DNA of 64,000 nucleotides from an uncultured Pelagibacteraceae bacterium. GTDB taxonomy: Bacteria > Pseudomonadota > Alphaproteobacteria > Pelagibacterales > Pelagibacteraceae. This document shows, piece after piece, positions 7,980 to 16,043 of this stretch. Below the pieces are notes generated by a model. That model was not told the DNA's origin and did not search any database. It worked only from the letters and a program-made list of their open reading frames with translations. The translations under genes were made by a program, and so were the position numbers. The stretch's first letter is position 1; each line of letters opens with the position of its first letter. Where the stretch lies: assembly GCA_902581445.1 (NCBI GenBank), contig CACHOG010000003.1, forward strand, positions 124,001 to 188,000, in the 5' to 3' direction.

Positions 7980-9524
7980 TTAAAAGAAGCCTAATTTTTT
8001 CTCAGCATAAGAGACATGTAAGTTCTTATTCTGTCTGTAATGATTAAGCATCATCTTATGAGTCTCTCTTCCAACTCCTGATTGTTTATATCCACCAAAT
8101 GGTGAGTGAGCTGGATAAGCATGATAACAATTAGTCCATACTATTCCTGCTTGAATTGCTCTACCCATTCTGTAAGCGATATTACCGTTTCTAGTCCAAA
8201 CAGCTGCTCCTAAACCATAAAGAGTATCATTAGCAATTTTTAATGCTTCTGCTTCATCTTTAAATTTAATAACAGATACAACAGGTCCGAAAATCTCTTC
8301 TTGAGATATTCTCATGTTGTTTTTGGCCTCAAAAATAGTTGGCTGGATATAGTTTCCTTTTTCTAAGCCACTATTTAGTTTAGCAACACTTCCACCAGTT
8401 AAGACTTTAGCACCCTCTTTTTTTCCGAGATCAAGATAAGATTTAATCTTCTCCATTTGTTCTACGGAAGCTTGAGCACCAATCATTGTCTCCATTTTTA
8501 AAGGGTTATCTTGAACAACTGCTTTAGTTCTCGCAATAGCTCTTTCCATGAATTTATCATAAATAGACTCTTGAATTAAAGCTCTACTTGGACAAGTACA
8601 AACTTCACCTTGATTAAGATTGAACATAACAAAACCTTCAATACATTTGTCAAAGAAGTCATCATCTTTATCCATGATATCCTCAAAGAAAATGTTTGGA
8701 GATTTGCCGCCTAATTCCAAAGTAATTGGAATTATATTTTGTGCAGCATACTGCATAATCAATCTTCCAGTTGTTGTTTCACCAGTAAATGCAACTTTTG
8801 CAACTCTTTTAGATGAAGCTAAAGGTTTACCTGCCTCTAATCCAAATCCACTTACAATGTTTACAACTCCTTTTGGTAATAAATCCCCAATAAGTTCCAT
8901 CATTACCATAATTGAAGCTGGTGTTTGCTCAGCTGGTTTTAAAACTGAACAGTTACCTGCAGCAAGAGCTGGCGCTAGTTTCCATGTTGCCATTAGTAAT
9001 GGGAAATTCCATGGAACTATCTGTCCAACCACTCCTAGTGGTTCAGGTATATTGTACGAGTATTGAGAGTTACTAATTTCTGCAATTGATCCTTCTTCTG
9101 CTCTGATTACTCCAGCAAAATATCTCCAGTGGTCTACTACTAATGGAAGGTCAGCCGCCATACACTCTCTGATCGGTTTACCATTATCTAAACATTCAGC
9201 AGTAGCTAGAAGATTTAGATTTTTCTCTAAAACATCAGCTATCTTATAAAGAATGTTTGATCTCGTTGTTATGTCTGTCTTTCCCCATTCAGGAAAAGCT
9301 GCGTGTGCCGCGTCTAATGCAGCTTCCACATCTTTTTCGTTTGAACGTGCAACTGAACAGATCTTCTCATTAGATATCGGGCTTACATTGTCAAAATATT
9401 TACCAGATAGAGGTTCTACAAATTTACCGTTAATGTAGTTTCCATACTTTGCTTTAAATGGAAATTTAACCTTTAGATGAGAGGTATCTAGAACCGAAGA
9501 CACTTTCATTGCTTCTGCACTCAT
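7980..9524 (-). CDS. Acetaldehyde-type aldehyde dehydrogenase (ExaC/AldB family)
   Basis: NAD(P)-dependent aldehyde dehydrogenase of 514 residues. It has Asn 173 in IVPWNFP, GETTTG at about 248-253, the general base Glu 270 (LELGGKSP) and the catalytic Cys 309 in '[11 protein letters not shown]', a Cys-rich active-site variant characteristic of ExaC/AldB acetaldehyde dehydrogenases. The segment '[15 protein letters not shown]' also fits that group. GGAGG stands 5 bases before the ATG at 9524. The downstream DUF779 gene is the usual neighbour of this subfamily. Likely role: oxidation of short-chain aldehydes from alcohol or C2 compound use. Confidence 0.93.
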   Translation of the reverse strand: MSAEAMKVSSVLDTSHLKVKFPFKAKYGNYINGKFVEPLSGKYFDNVSPISNEKICSVARSNEKDVEAALDAAHAAFPEWGKTDITTRSNILYKIADVLEKNLNLLATAECLDNGKPIRECMAADLPLVVDHWRYFAGVIRAEEGSIAEISNSQYSYNIPEPLGVVGQIVPWNFPLLMATWKLAPALAAGNCSVLKPAEQTPASIMVMMELIGDLLPKGVVNIVSGFGLEAGKPLASSKRVAKVAFTGETTTGRLIMQYAAQNIIPITLELGGKSPNIFFEDIMDKDDDFFDKCIEGFVMFNLNQGEVCTCPSRALIQESIYDKFMERAIARTKAVVQDNPLKMETMIGAQASVEQMEKIKSYLDLGKKEGAKVLTGGSVAKLNSGLEKGNYIQPTIFEAKNNMRISQEEIFGPVVSVIKFKDEAEALKIANDTLYGLGAAVWTRNGNIAYRMGRAIQAGIVWTNCYHAYPAHSPFGGYKQSGVGRETHKMMLNHYRQNKNLHVSYAEKKLGFF

Positions 9525-9596
9525 TTTTCCTCCATTTTTTATAAATCAATTAAAACAATTTTTAATTGCAATGTAAATGTAACAAAATATTTTCAA

Positions 9597-9613
9597 CTTG
9601 AAATTGATTCAAG
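9597..9613 (+). repeat. 6-bp hairpin in the leader of the homocysteine methyltransferase gene
   Basis: Arms CTTGAA (9597-9602) and TTCAAG (9608-9613) with a 5-base loop, about 60 bases before the gene start. It could be a leader stem or an operator half of the divergent control region. I could not fit it to a known S-adenosylmethionine riboswitch pattern. In AT-rich DNA a stem of this size is weak evidence. Confidence 0.35.
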
Positions 9614-9655
9614 AATTAAAAATCATGAAATATTCAATTAAAGGTTTTATTATGG

Positions 9656-9667
9656 TTTCACGTGAAA
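9656..9667. promoter_or_regulatory. parS-like palindrome TTTCACGTGAAA
   Basis: A perfect 12-base palindrome identical to the core of the bacterial ParB-binding site parS (consensus TGTTTCACGTGAAACA). Including the two flanking bases on each side, 13 of 16 positions agree; the outer mismatches are G for T on the left and TT for CA on the right. It lies 4 bases before the ATG of the homocysteine methyltransferase gene. It could instead be an operator for a local regulator. No parA or parB lies in the window. Confidence 0.5.
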
Positions 9668-9671
9668 TTTT

Positions 9672-10586
9672 ATGAATAAAGATTTTTTTAAAAAATTGAG
9701 AATTTTAGATGGCGGTATGGGGCAAGAGTTACACGCACGCGGTCTTGTTTCAAAAGGAACTCTTTGGTCAACAAGTGCAATATTAGATGAGAAATATCAT
9801 CAATCTGTGGTTGATATACATTTAGATTATATAGAGGCAGGTGCAGAACTAATTACCACTACAAATTTCTCAAGTAGAAGAATTAGAATGGAGCAAAATA
9901 AAGTTAATGATTTGTTTGAATTTGCCAATAAAAAAGCTTGTGAACTTGCTCTTAAAGCAAAAGAACAATCAAAAAAAGAAATTATAATAGCGGGAAGTAT
10001 ACCGGCACAATCAGATACTTATAGGGAAGACACTAGATCAAGTGAAATTATTCATCAAAATTTTTATGACCAAATTAATTGTGTTAAAGATTTTATAGAT
10101 GTTTTTTATTTAGATGTTATTTCGAGTGGAAGGGAAATAGCTATAGCCACTGAAATAATTGATAAATTAAATAAACCTATTCTTGTCGGTATCCATTTGC
10201 TAAAAAATGGAAAATTACCTTCGGGTGAAACCATTAATGAGGTAATGAAAAAATATAAAAGCTCTAATTGGATTGGTATTATTGCATCATGCGTGTCACT
10301 TGAAATTGCTGAAAATTCAATAAATGAGCTGAAAATTCATAAATTACCCTTTGGGTATAAGGTTAATCTTTGGGGTGATGATGAGCCATCACCAGTGAGA
10401 AAGATTAATTCAGCTAAATTCGACGAAGATGCAGTTAACTTAAATACCGTTATGGGAAAAAGAGAAGTATCAGGCGATATTTTTAAAAAATTGGCTAAAA
10501 ATTTTATCAATAATGGTGCAACTATATTAGGTGGGTGCTGTGAAACTAATCCAAAGCATATTGCTGCTTTGTCTGAGCTAAAATAA
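9672..10586 (+). CDS. Homocysteine S-methyltransferase family protein
   Basis: Zn-dependent methyltransferase of the MmuM/BHMT superfamily, which moves a methyl group from S-methylmethionine, S-adenosylmethionine or a betaine to homocysteine to form methionine. The 304 residues begin with the barrel motif 'ILDGGMGQEL' and contain the three zinc ligands: Cys 207 (IIASCVSL) and the GGCC pair at 289-290 (GGCCETNPKHI). Size favours the MmuM-like group over full BHMT. The start has no clear Shine-Dalgarno. A 7-codon mini-ORF (ATG at 9652, preceded by AAAGG) ends in TGA overlapping this ATG, which might feed ribosomes into it. Confidence 0.88.
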   Translation: MNKDFFKKLRILDGGMGQELHARGLVSKGTLWSTSAILDEKYHQSVVDIHLDYIEAGAELITTTNFSSRRIRMEQNKVNDLFEFANKKACELALKAKEQSKKEIIIAGSIPAQSDTYREDTRSSEIIHQNFYDQINCVKDFIDVFYLDVISSGREIAIATEIIDKLNKPILVGIHLLKNGKLPSGETINEVMKKYKSSNWIGIIASCVSLEIAENSINELKIHKLPFGYKVNLWGDDEPSPVRKINSAKFDEDAVNLNTVMGKREVSGDIFKKLAKNFINNGATILGGCCETNPKHIAALSELK

Positions 10587-10593
10587 AATTTAT

Positions 10594-11469
10594 TTAATCA
10601 TTTGATTTTTTTGCTAAATAAATTCCAACAAGAACTAATACTACTGAAACAATAATTTTAGGAGTGATTAACTCTTTTAAAAAAATATATCCTAAAATTA
10701 TTCCAAAAATCGGTATTAAAAAAGACACCTGAGATTGAAAAATTAATCCATTTTTCTTTAAAATAGAAAATCTTAATAGCCAAGCAAGACCAGTCGACAC
10801 TAAACCAAGATAAACAACTGATATAATGGATAATGTGTTTGGAGTACTGTTCCATGGCTGCTCAAAAATCATAGTTAAAGGTAATAAAATTATTGATGCC
10901 CAAATACATATGGATGTTGTTACGTTTTCATTTCTTTTATTACTTATCTTTAAAGTAAGAACACCTCCCACAACATAGCCAGTTGCACCTAGTAGAATTA
11001 AAAGCGCTGAATAAAAATTATTTTCATTTATTAAAATATTATCTGAAAATAAATAAACAATTCCTGAAAAACCAATTAAAACTCCAATTGTTTTAATTAA
11101 ATTAAATTTTTCGTTCTTTGTAAAATAATGACCTAAAATCGTAGAAGTTAACGGAGTGCTCGACATCAATATAGCAGCCAAATTACTTTGAACAGCTTTA
11201 ATTCCATACGATATAAAAAAAAATGGAATTACAAGATTGACAAATCCAATTAAAGCGAACCAATACCAATCTTTAGAAAAAACCTCAATTTTAATTTTTT
11301 TAATATTACATAAAATAATAAGAGGTATAGATGCTAAAAAAACTCTCAAAAAAGCAATTGTTACAGGTCCAAAGGACTCAGTTGCAATTTTAATGTTAAA
11401 AAAAGCAGAGGACCATATCAGTGCTAAAAAACATAAAAGAGAATAATCAATTATTGTTGGTTTTCTCAT
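10594..11469 (-). CDS. DMT (EamA) family transporter
   Basis: Integral membrane protein of 291 residues with about ten hydrophobic helices and two EamA repeats. The N-terminus 'CFLALIWSSAFFNIKIA' and the segment 'FLRVFLASIPLII' are the typical helix 1-2 pattern; 'YIFLKELITPKIIVSVVLVLVGIYLA' closes the second repeat. Its ATG overlaps the stop of the upstream YbaK-type gene by 4 bases, so both are probably cotranscribed. The substrate is unknown. Confidence 0.9.
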   Translation of the reverse strand: MRKPTIIDYSLLCFLALIWSSAFFNIKIATESFGPVTIAFLRVFLASIPLIILCNIKKIKIEVFSKDWYWFALIGFVNLVIPFFFISYGIKAVQSNLAAILMSSTPLTSTILGHYFTKNEKFNLIKTIGVLIGFSGIVYLFSDNILINENNFYSALLILLGATGYVVGGVLTLKISNKRNENVTTSICIWASIILLPLTMIFEQPWNSTPNTLSIISVVYLGLVSTGLAWLLRFSILKKNGLIFQSQVSFLIPIFGIILGYIFLKELITPKIIVSVVLVLVGIYLAKKSND

Positions 11470-11948
11470 TCTGTTATTTCCAGGACTTTTGATGAAGTAA
11501 TCTCATTTAATTTTTTAAAATCTATTTCAAATATACAATTTGGATGTCCAGCTGCAGCATAAAGTATCTCAAATCTTTTTAATGTGTTGTCCATAAATAT
11601 TTCTATGTCATTTAACAAACCAACTGGAGATACACCACCAATAGTATAACCTGTTTGAGTTTTTACTTGCTCAGGTGAAGCCATGCAGAGATCATTTTTT
11701 TGGGTAATTTTCTTAAGTTTATTTAAAGAACATTTTTTATCTCCAGATACTAAACAAAGAACAAAACTATTATCAGCTTTGAAAAGTAAACTTTTTACTA
11801 TTGCTCCAACCTCACAACCAAGAGCTAAAGATGCATCTTGCGCAGTTCTTGCTGTCTTTTCTAGAACCTTAACATTTAATGAATTATCAAATCTTTTAAG
11901 AGCTTCTTGGGCTCTTCTAACAGGTTCATTATTTAATAAGCCATCCAT
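11466..11948 (-). CDS. YbaK/EbsC-family Cys-tRNA(Pro) deacylase-like protein
   Basis: Member of the INS superfamily of trans-editing aminoacyl-tRNA deacylases, which hydrolyse mischarged tRNA. The 160-residue protein has the family pattern: 'LGCEVGAIVKSLLFKAD' with the conserved Lys, 'GDKKCSLNKLKK', 'TGYTIGGVSPVG' and the C-terminal 'AAAGHPNCIFEI'. The GGVSP motif supports the YbaK/ProX-like group. Exact substrate specificity among Cys-tRNA(Pro), Ala-tRNA(Pro) or others cannot be read from sequence. First gene of a two-gene unit with the DMT transporter. Confidence 0.85.
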   Translation of the reverse strand: MDGLLNNEPVRRAQEALKRFDNSLNVKVLEKTARTAQDASLALGCEVGAIVKSLLFKADNSFVLCLVSGDKKCSLNKLKKITQKNDLCMASPEQVKTQTGYTIGGVSPVGLLNDIEIFMDNTLKRFEILYAAAGHPNCIFEIDFKKLNEITSSKVLEITE

Positions 11949-11994
11949 ACAACTATTAATTGTTTGTAAAATATTAATAACTCTGATTAAAATC

Positions 11995-12011
11995 TATGCA
12001 CAAATTGCATA
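11995..12011. promoter_or_regulatory. Inverted repeat upstream of glnA, candidate nitrogen operator
   Basis: Perfect arms TATGCA (11995-12000) and TGCATA (12006-12011) around CAAAT, about 75 bases before the glnA start. A possible -10 element TATACT lies at 12041-12046. The dyad vaguely recalls NtrC-type TGCA half sites, but the spacing differs from the NtrC consensus. It is a candidate operator only. Confidence 0.35.
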
Positions 12012-12086
12012 AGAGATATCAATATAAAAAGCGATATTAATATACTTTTATTTGCTAGAAAACGTTAAAAAATTGAAAGGGTGAAT

Positions 12087-13493
12087 ATGAGCGCTAATAA
12101 TGTGTTAAAACAAATGAAAGATAAAGACATTGAATATGTCGACTTAAGATTTACAGATCCTAGAGGAAAATTACAGCATGTTACTATGGATTCAAAAGTT
12201 GTGGATGAAGATATGTTAGAAGAAGGTATATTTTTTGATGGATCGTCTATAGCTGGTTGGAAAGCAATCAATGAATCAGACATGATTTTAAAGCCTGACT
12301 TATCTAGAACAGTAATTGATCCTTTCACAAGTCATAATACTATGAATATTTTTTGTGATGTTATGGATGCAATAAAGAAAGATCCATACGAAAGGGATCC
12401 ACGCGGAACTGCAAAAAAAGCAGAAGCATACTTAAAAAAATCAGGAATTGGAGACAAAGCATATTTTGGACCAGAAGCAGAATTTTTTGTGTTTGATGAT
12501 GTTAAATACAAAAATGATATGAACGAAACAGGATTTAAAATAGATAGCACTGAAGGTCCGTATAATACTGGAAAAGATTATCCAAATGGTAACATGGGGC
12601 ACAGACCTGGTGTTAAAGGTGGATACTTTCCTGTTCCTCCAGTTGATAGTGCACAAGATATGCGTAGTGAATATTTAAAGGCTATGAAAGATATGGGAAT
12701 AAAAGTTGAAAAACACCACCATGAGGTAGCACCAAGTCAACATGAACTTGGAATGTATTTCGGAACTTTGGTAGACCAAGCAGATAACTTGCAATTATAT
12801 AAATATGCTGTTCATATGGTTTCTCATTCTTTTGGTAAAACAGCTACCTTTATGCCTAAGCCCGTAAAAGGTGATAATGGATCAGGGATGCATGTTCACC
12901 AATCAATATGGAAAGGTGATAAAGCATTATTCTCTGGTGACAAGTATGCAGGCTTATCAGATATAGCATTAAATTACATTGGTGGAATTTTAAAACACGC
13001 AAAAGCGATAAATGCATTTTCTAACGCAACAACAAACAGCTATAAAAGGTTAATACCTGGTTTTGAGGCACCAGTTCTTTTAGCATATTCAGCTAGAAAC
13101 AGATCTGCATCTTGCAGAATACCTATTACATTGAGTAAGAAAGCAGCAAGATGCGAAATAAGATTTGGCGACGCTGCTGGAAACCCTTATTTAACTTTTG
13201 CAGCTATGTTGATGGCTGGACTAGATGGAATTAAAAACAAAATAGATCCAGGAAAATCATTTGATAAAGATTTATACGCTTTGTCAGAAGCTGAAGTTAA
13301 AAAAATTCCAACTGTTTGTGGATCTCTGAGAGAAGCAATGGAGAGCTTGGATAAAGATAGAGATTTCTTAAAACAAGGAAATGTATTTACTGATGACCAA
13401 ATAGATGCATATATTGCTTTGAAGTTTGAGGAAATTCACAATTTTGAACACACTCCTCACCCTATAGAATTTGATATGTACTATAGTTGTTAA
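12087..13493 (+). CDS. glnA: Glutamine synthetase type I
   Basis: Cytosolic enzyme that assimilates ammonium: glutamate + NH3 + ATP to glutamine. The 468 residues are the standard GSI length. Visible motifs are 'FFDGSSIAGW', the ATP/metal-binding 'KPVKGDNGSGMHVHQSIW', 'NRSASCRIP' and the adenylylation-loop Tyr in 'DKDLYALSEAE', so covalent regulation by GlnE is possible in principle. The ATG at 12087 follows a purine-rich GAAAGGGTG ribosome site; an in-frame GTG 6 bases earlier is less likely. It is monocistronic, ending in a strong intrinsic terminator. Confidence 0.97.
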   Translation: MSANNVLKQMKDKDIEYVDLRFTDPRGKLQHVTMDSKVVDEDMLEEGIFFDGSSIAGWKAINESDMILKPDLSRTVIDPFTSHNTMNIFCDVMDAIKKDPYERDPRGTAKKAEAYLKKSGIGDKAYFGPEAEFFVFDDVKYKNDMNETGFKIDSTEGPYNTGKDYPNGNMGHRPGVKGGYFPVPPVDSAQDMRSEYLKAMKDMGIKVEKHHHEVAPSQHELGMYFGTLVDQADNLQLYKYAVHMVSHSFGKTATFMPKPVKGDNGSGMHVHQSIWKGDKALFSGDKYAGLSDIALNYIGGILKHAKAINAFSNATTNSYKRLIPGFEAPVLLAYSARNRSASCRIPITLSKKAARCEIRFGDAAGNPYLTFAAMLMAGLDGIKNKIDPGKSFDKDLYALSEAEVKKIPTVCGSLREAMESLDKDRDFLKQGNVFTDDQIDAYIALKFEEIHNFEHTPHPIEFDMYYSC

Positions 13494-13499
13494 ATAAGA

Positions 13500-13670
13500 T
13501 TATTGTCTGGTAGAAGCAATTTTGTTTTTACCAGACCCTTTTTTAACAACGTAATCTTGAGTTCCATTTGCTCCAACATCTACAGATTTGATAAGCGATC
13601 GAAAAAAAGACATTCTTCTCTCTTTCTTATCCTCTGACTTTAGCAAATTTCTAAATTCAAAAACGTTCAT
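13500..13670 (-). CDS. Small protein of 56 residues, unknown function
   Basis: ORF convergent to glnA whose last codons are the complement of the glnA terminator. The product is soluble and basic, with a charged N-terminal half (MNVFEFRNLLKSEDKKERR), then 'SFFRSLIKSVDVGANGTQDY' and a Gly/Lys-rich end. A TTGCGT-17-TATAAC promoter ends 6 bases before the ATG, which would give a nearly leaderless message; alternatively translation starts at an internal ATG (13613), giving 37 residues. I recognise no family. Balanced amino-acid composition and the promoter support it; overlap with the terminator is a reason for caution. Confidence 0.5.
   Translation of the reverse strand: MNVFEFRNLLKSEDKKERRMSFFRSLIKSVDVGANGTQDYVVKKGSGKNKIASTRQ
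13505..13544 (+). terminator. Rho-independent terminator of glnA
   Basis: A 14-base-pair stem (left arm 13505-13518, right arm 13523-13536, two G-U pairs in RNA) with a 4-base loop, followed by CC and six T residues at 13539-13544. It begins 12 bases after the glnA stop. On the opposite strand no T-run follows, so the element is directional for glnA. This is the clearest intrinsic terminator in the window. Confidence 0.88.
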
Positions 13671-13676
13671 GATTAA

Positions 13677-13705
13677 GTTATATAATAGATATGCGTTTTA
13701 CGCAA
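13677..13705 (-). promoter_or_regulatory. Sigma-70-type promoter for the 56-residue ORF
   Basis: On the minus strand, -35 TTGCGT (13705-13700) and -10 TATAAC (13682-13677) are separated by exactly 17 bases. The predicted transcription start falls close to the ATG at 13670. A 13-base inverted repeat TGCGT-TTT-ACGCA (13692-13704, plus-strand reading) overlaps the -35 box and could be an operator. Confidence 0.5.
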
Positions 13706-13728
13706 AGCTGATATGCTCAAAATGGATA

Positions 13729-14058
13729 CTATATTTTAAAGGATTCTCCGCACCCGCATCTCTCTGTTTCATTTGGGTTATTAAATACGAAGGATGATGA
13801 AAATTTATCTTTTTTATAATCCATTTGTGTACCCAACAAATACATAACAGCTGCAGGATCAATAAATACTTTTACACCTTTGTCTTCTATCATTTCATCG
13901 TTAGGTTTTTTTTCTTTAGCATATTCCATGATATAGGCCATGCCTGCACAACCTCCACTTTTAACACCAACTCTTACCCCTAAAGATTTTTGATTCTTTG
14001 ACATGATTTCTTTAATTCTTTCTGCCGCTCTATCACTCAAAGATATTATTTGTGTCAT
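13729..14058 (-). CDS. sufA: A-type Fe-S cluster carrier (SufA/IscA/ErpA family)
   Basis: Carrier that receives Fe-S clusters from the SUF scaffold and hands them to client proteins. The 109 residues hold the three conserved cysteines: Cys 37 (SGGCAGM) and Cys 101 and 103 in CGCGESF near the C-terminus. It is the last gene of the leftward suf operon and its ATG overlaps the stop of the DUF59 gene. SufA is the natural name by context, although ErpA-like function cannot be excluded from sequence alone. Confidence 0.93.
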   Translation of the reverse strand: MTQIISLSDRAAERIKEIMSKNQKSLGVRVGVKSGGCAGMAYIMEYAKEKKPNDEMIEDKGVKVFIDPAAVMYLLGTQMDYKKDKFSSSFVFNNPNETERCGCGESFKI

Positions 14059-14354
14059 AAATTTAACTCCAATTTCGCTGCTTCTGACATCATAGACTTA
14101 TCCCATGGTGGGTCCCAAACAAGCTCTAAATCAACCTCTTTAACATTCTTAATTTCTTTAACACTATCTTTTACCTCTTTTGGCAAACTCTCAGCAACTG
14201 GACAGTTAGGTGTGGTTAGTGTCATTTTAATTTTTACCATGTTATCTTTATCAACATTTATATCATAAATTAAACCAAGCTCATATATGTTGACAGGAAT
14301 TTCAGGATCATAAATCTTCTTTATCTCGTTAATTATTTGCTGTTTTAGTTCCAT
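14055..14354 (-). CDS. sufT: DUF59/MIP18 family Fe-S assembly protein (SufT-like)
   Basis: Protein of 99 residues of the MIP18 family, accessory to Fe-S cluster maturation. It shows the family signatures 'IYDPEIPVNIYELGLIYDI', 'LTTPNCPVAESLP' and 'VDLELVWDPPWDKSMMSEAAK'. The single Cys in the TPNCP motif is the conserved one. I prefer the ATG at 14354, 1 base after the sufU stop, over an in-frame TTG at 14363. Its place between sufU and sufA is a common alphaproteobacterial arrangement. Confidence 0.92.
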   Translation of the reverse strand: MELKQQIINEIKKIYDPEIPVNIYELGLIYDINVDKDNMVKIKMTLTTPNCPVAESLPKEVKDSVKEIKNVKEVDLELVWDPPWDKSMMSEAAKLELNL

Positions 14355-14355
14355 A

Positions 14356-14826
14356 TTAATCAAACTTTTCTGTATTTGTTTCTTCTTGGGAATTACTCAT
14401 TGCAGAAGTCAGTGTATGCCATGCTAAAGTAGCACATTTGACACGCATAGGGTATTGTTTAACCCCAGAAAGAGACATAAGTTTAGTTTTTTCATTTTCA
14501 TTAATAATTTTAGTCTTCATTTCAGGGCTTTCTTTAATCATTTGAAGAAAATCCTCTACTAATTCTTTTACTTCTTTTTCTTTTTTTTCCTTCATTAAAT
14601 CAGTCATTATAGATGCTGAGGCCATTGATATTGCACATCCACTTCCTTCGAAGGATATATCTGAGATATTTTTATTTTCATCGATTTTTAAAAAAATATG
14701 TACTTTATCTCCACATAATGGATTGTGTCCTTTGGCGTCTTTGTTGAAATTTTCCGTTTTACGTAAGTTTCTCGGGTTCTTACCGTGATCCAAAATTATT
14801 TCCTGATATAAATCTTTTAAATCCAT
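14356..14826 (-). CDS. sufU: SufU-type Fe-S scaffold / sulfur acceptor
   Basis: IscU/NifU-N-like protein of 156 residues that accepts persulfide sulfur from SufS. The conserved ligands are Cys 38 and Asp 40 (NPLCGDK), Cys 64 (EGSGCAIS) and Cys 131 (VKCATLAW). The insertion between the second and third cysteines, longer than in IscU, identifies the SufU subtype. The start shares one base with the sufS stop (TAATG). No sufE is seen, so SufU likely serves as the sulfur acceptor. Confidence 0.94.
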   Translation of the reverse strand: MDLKDLYQEIILDHGKNPRNLRKTENFNKDAKGHNPLCGDKVHIFLKIDENKNISDISFEGSGCAISMASASIMTDLMKEKKEKEVKELVEDFLQMIKESPEMKTKIINENEKTKLMSLSGVKQYPMRVKCATLAWHTLTSAMSNSQEETNTEKFD

Positions 14827-16043
14827 TATCTATCAAATATTTTTTTACATTTATTAATTGACTCGTTTAATTTATCTAAATCATCTTTAGTATTATAGAC
14901 GCCTAGTGATGCTCGAGCAGTAGCTGATAATCCAAGTTTATCATGTAATATTTGACAACAATGATGACCTGCTCGAATGGCAACTCCATCCTCGTCTAGA
15001 ATAGTTGCTATATCATGAGCATGTATTCCATCTAAAGTAAATGATAATACAGATCCTTTATTTTTTGGGTTACCAACAAGTTTGACTGAGTTATTTTTTC
15101 TTAATACTTCTTCACCGTATTTTGTAAGTTCACTCTCATGCTTTTCAATATTTTCAATGCCTATTTGATTTAAAAACTTTATTGACTCTCCAAATGCAAT
15201 CACCTGAGCTGTTGCCATAGTGCCAGCTTCATATTTGTTTGGAAGATCTCCAAAAGATATACCTTCTTTCTTTACTTCTCTAATCATACCTCCTCCACCT
15301 TGATATGGTGGTAAAGTATCAAGCCATTTTTTTTTAGCATACAGAACACCTAAACCAGTAGGTCCGTACATTTTATGACACGAAATTGCATAGAAATCGC
15401 AATCTATATCTTGCATGTCTAATTTTAAATGAGGAGCTCCCTGACAGCCATCTACCAATATAGGAATATTTTTTGAGTGAGCCAAAGATGTAATTTCTTT
15501 TATTGGCAAAATTGCTCCAGTAACATTTGATAGATGTGTGATCGCAATCATTTTAGTTTTTGGTGTTATACATTTTTCAATACTTTCTAGAGTTATTTCA
15601 CCATCATTATTTATTTCTGCAAAATTAATTTTAACTCCCTTTAATTTTCTCAAATAATGCCACGGAACATAATTTGAATGATGTTCTAGCTCTGTAAGAA
15701 GTATCTCATCCCCTTCTCTTAAAAACTTTTGACCAAAGGTGTTTGCTACTAAATTAATTGCTTCTGTTGCACCTTTGGTAAATACTATTTCATTAGGATC
15801 TTTAGCGTTTATATATTTTTGCATCATTGTCCTGGTGCTTTCATATAAATTTGTTGCAGCTACAGCTAAATAATGCACGCTTCTCCCAACATTAGAAAAT
15901 TCTTTTGTATAAAAGTCATAAATTCTATCGACAACCATCTGAGGTTTCTGAGACGAGTTGGCACTATCGAGATAAACTAGATCGTTGTTGTGAACTTTAT
16001 TATTAAATATTGGAAACTGTTTTTTTATGTTATTTATATTCAT
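14826..16043 (-). CDS. sufS: Cysteine desulfurase SufS
   Basis: PLP enzyme of 405 residues that converts cysteine to alanine and delivers sulfur to SufU. Visible features are His 121 (TELEHHSN), the PLP-binding Lys 224 (SCHKMYGPTG) and the catalytic Cys in the RAGHHCCQ segment at 362-363. The group II desulfurase layout matches SufS rather than IscS. Its ATG overlaps the sufD stop by 4 bases. Confidence 0.96.
   Translation of the reverse strand: MNINNIKKQFPIFNNKVHNNDLVYLDSANSSQKPQMVVDRIYDFYTKEFSNVGRSVHYLAVAATNLYESTRTMMQKYINAKDPNEIVFTKGATEAINLVANTFGQKFLREGDEILLTELEHHSNYVPWHYLRKLKGVKINFAEINNDGEITLESIEKCITPKTKMIAITHLSNVTGAILPIKEITSLAHSKNIPILVDGCQGAPHLKLDMQDIDCDFYAISCHKMYGPTGLGVLYAKKKWLDTLPPYQGGGGMIREVKKEGISFGDLPNKYEAGTMATAQVIAFGESIKFLNQIGIENIEKHESELTKYGEEVLRKNNSVKLVGNPKNKGSVLSFTLDGIHAHDIATILDEDGVAIRAGHHCCQILHDKLGLSATARASLGVYNTKDDLDKLNESINKCKKIFDR

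Noticed and set aside
8620-9066. Open frame of 148 codons on the plus strand inside the ExaC-type aldehyde dehydrogenase gene
   Set aside because: It lies wholly antisense to a strongly conserved gene, shows no family motif and mirrors its codon pattern.
9525-9671. A SAM-type riboswitch before the homocysteine methyltransferase gene
   Set aside because: SAM-V elements are known in this kind of organism before methionine genes, but I could not align the expected stem, loop and 3' tail with this leader; only a 6-bp hairpin and the palindrome are visible.
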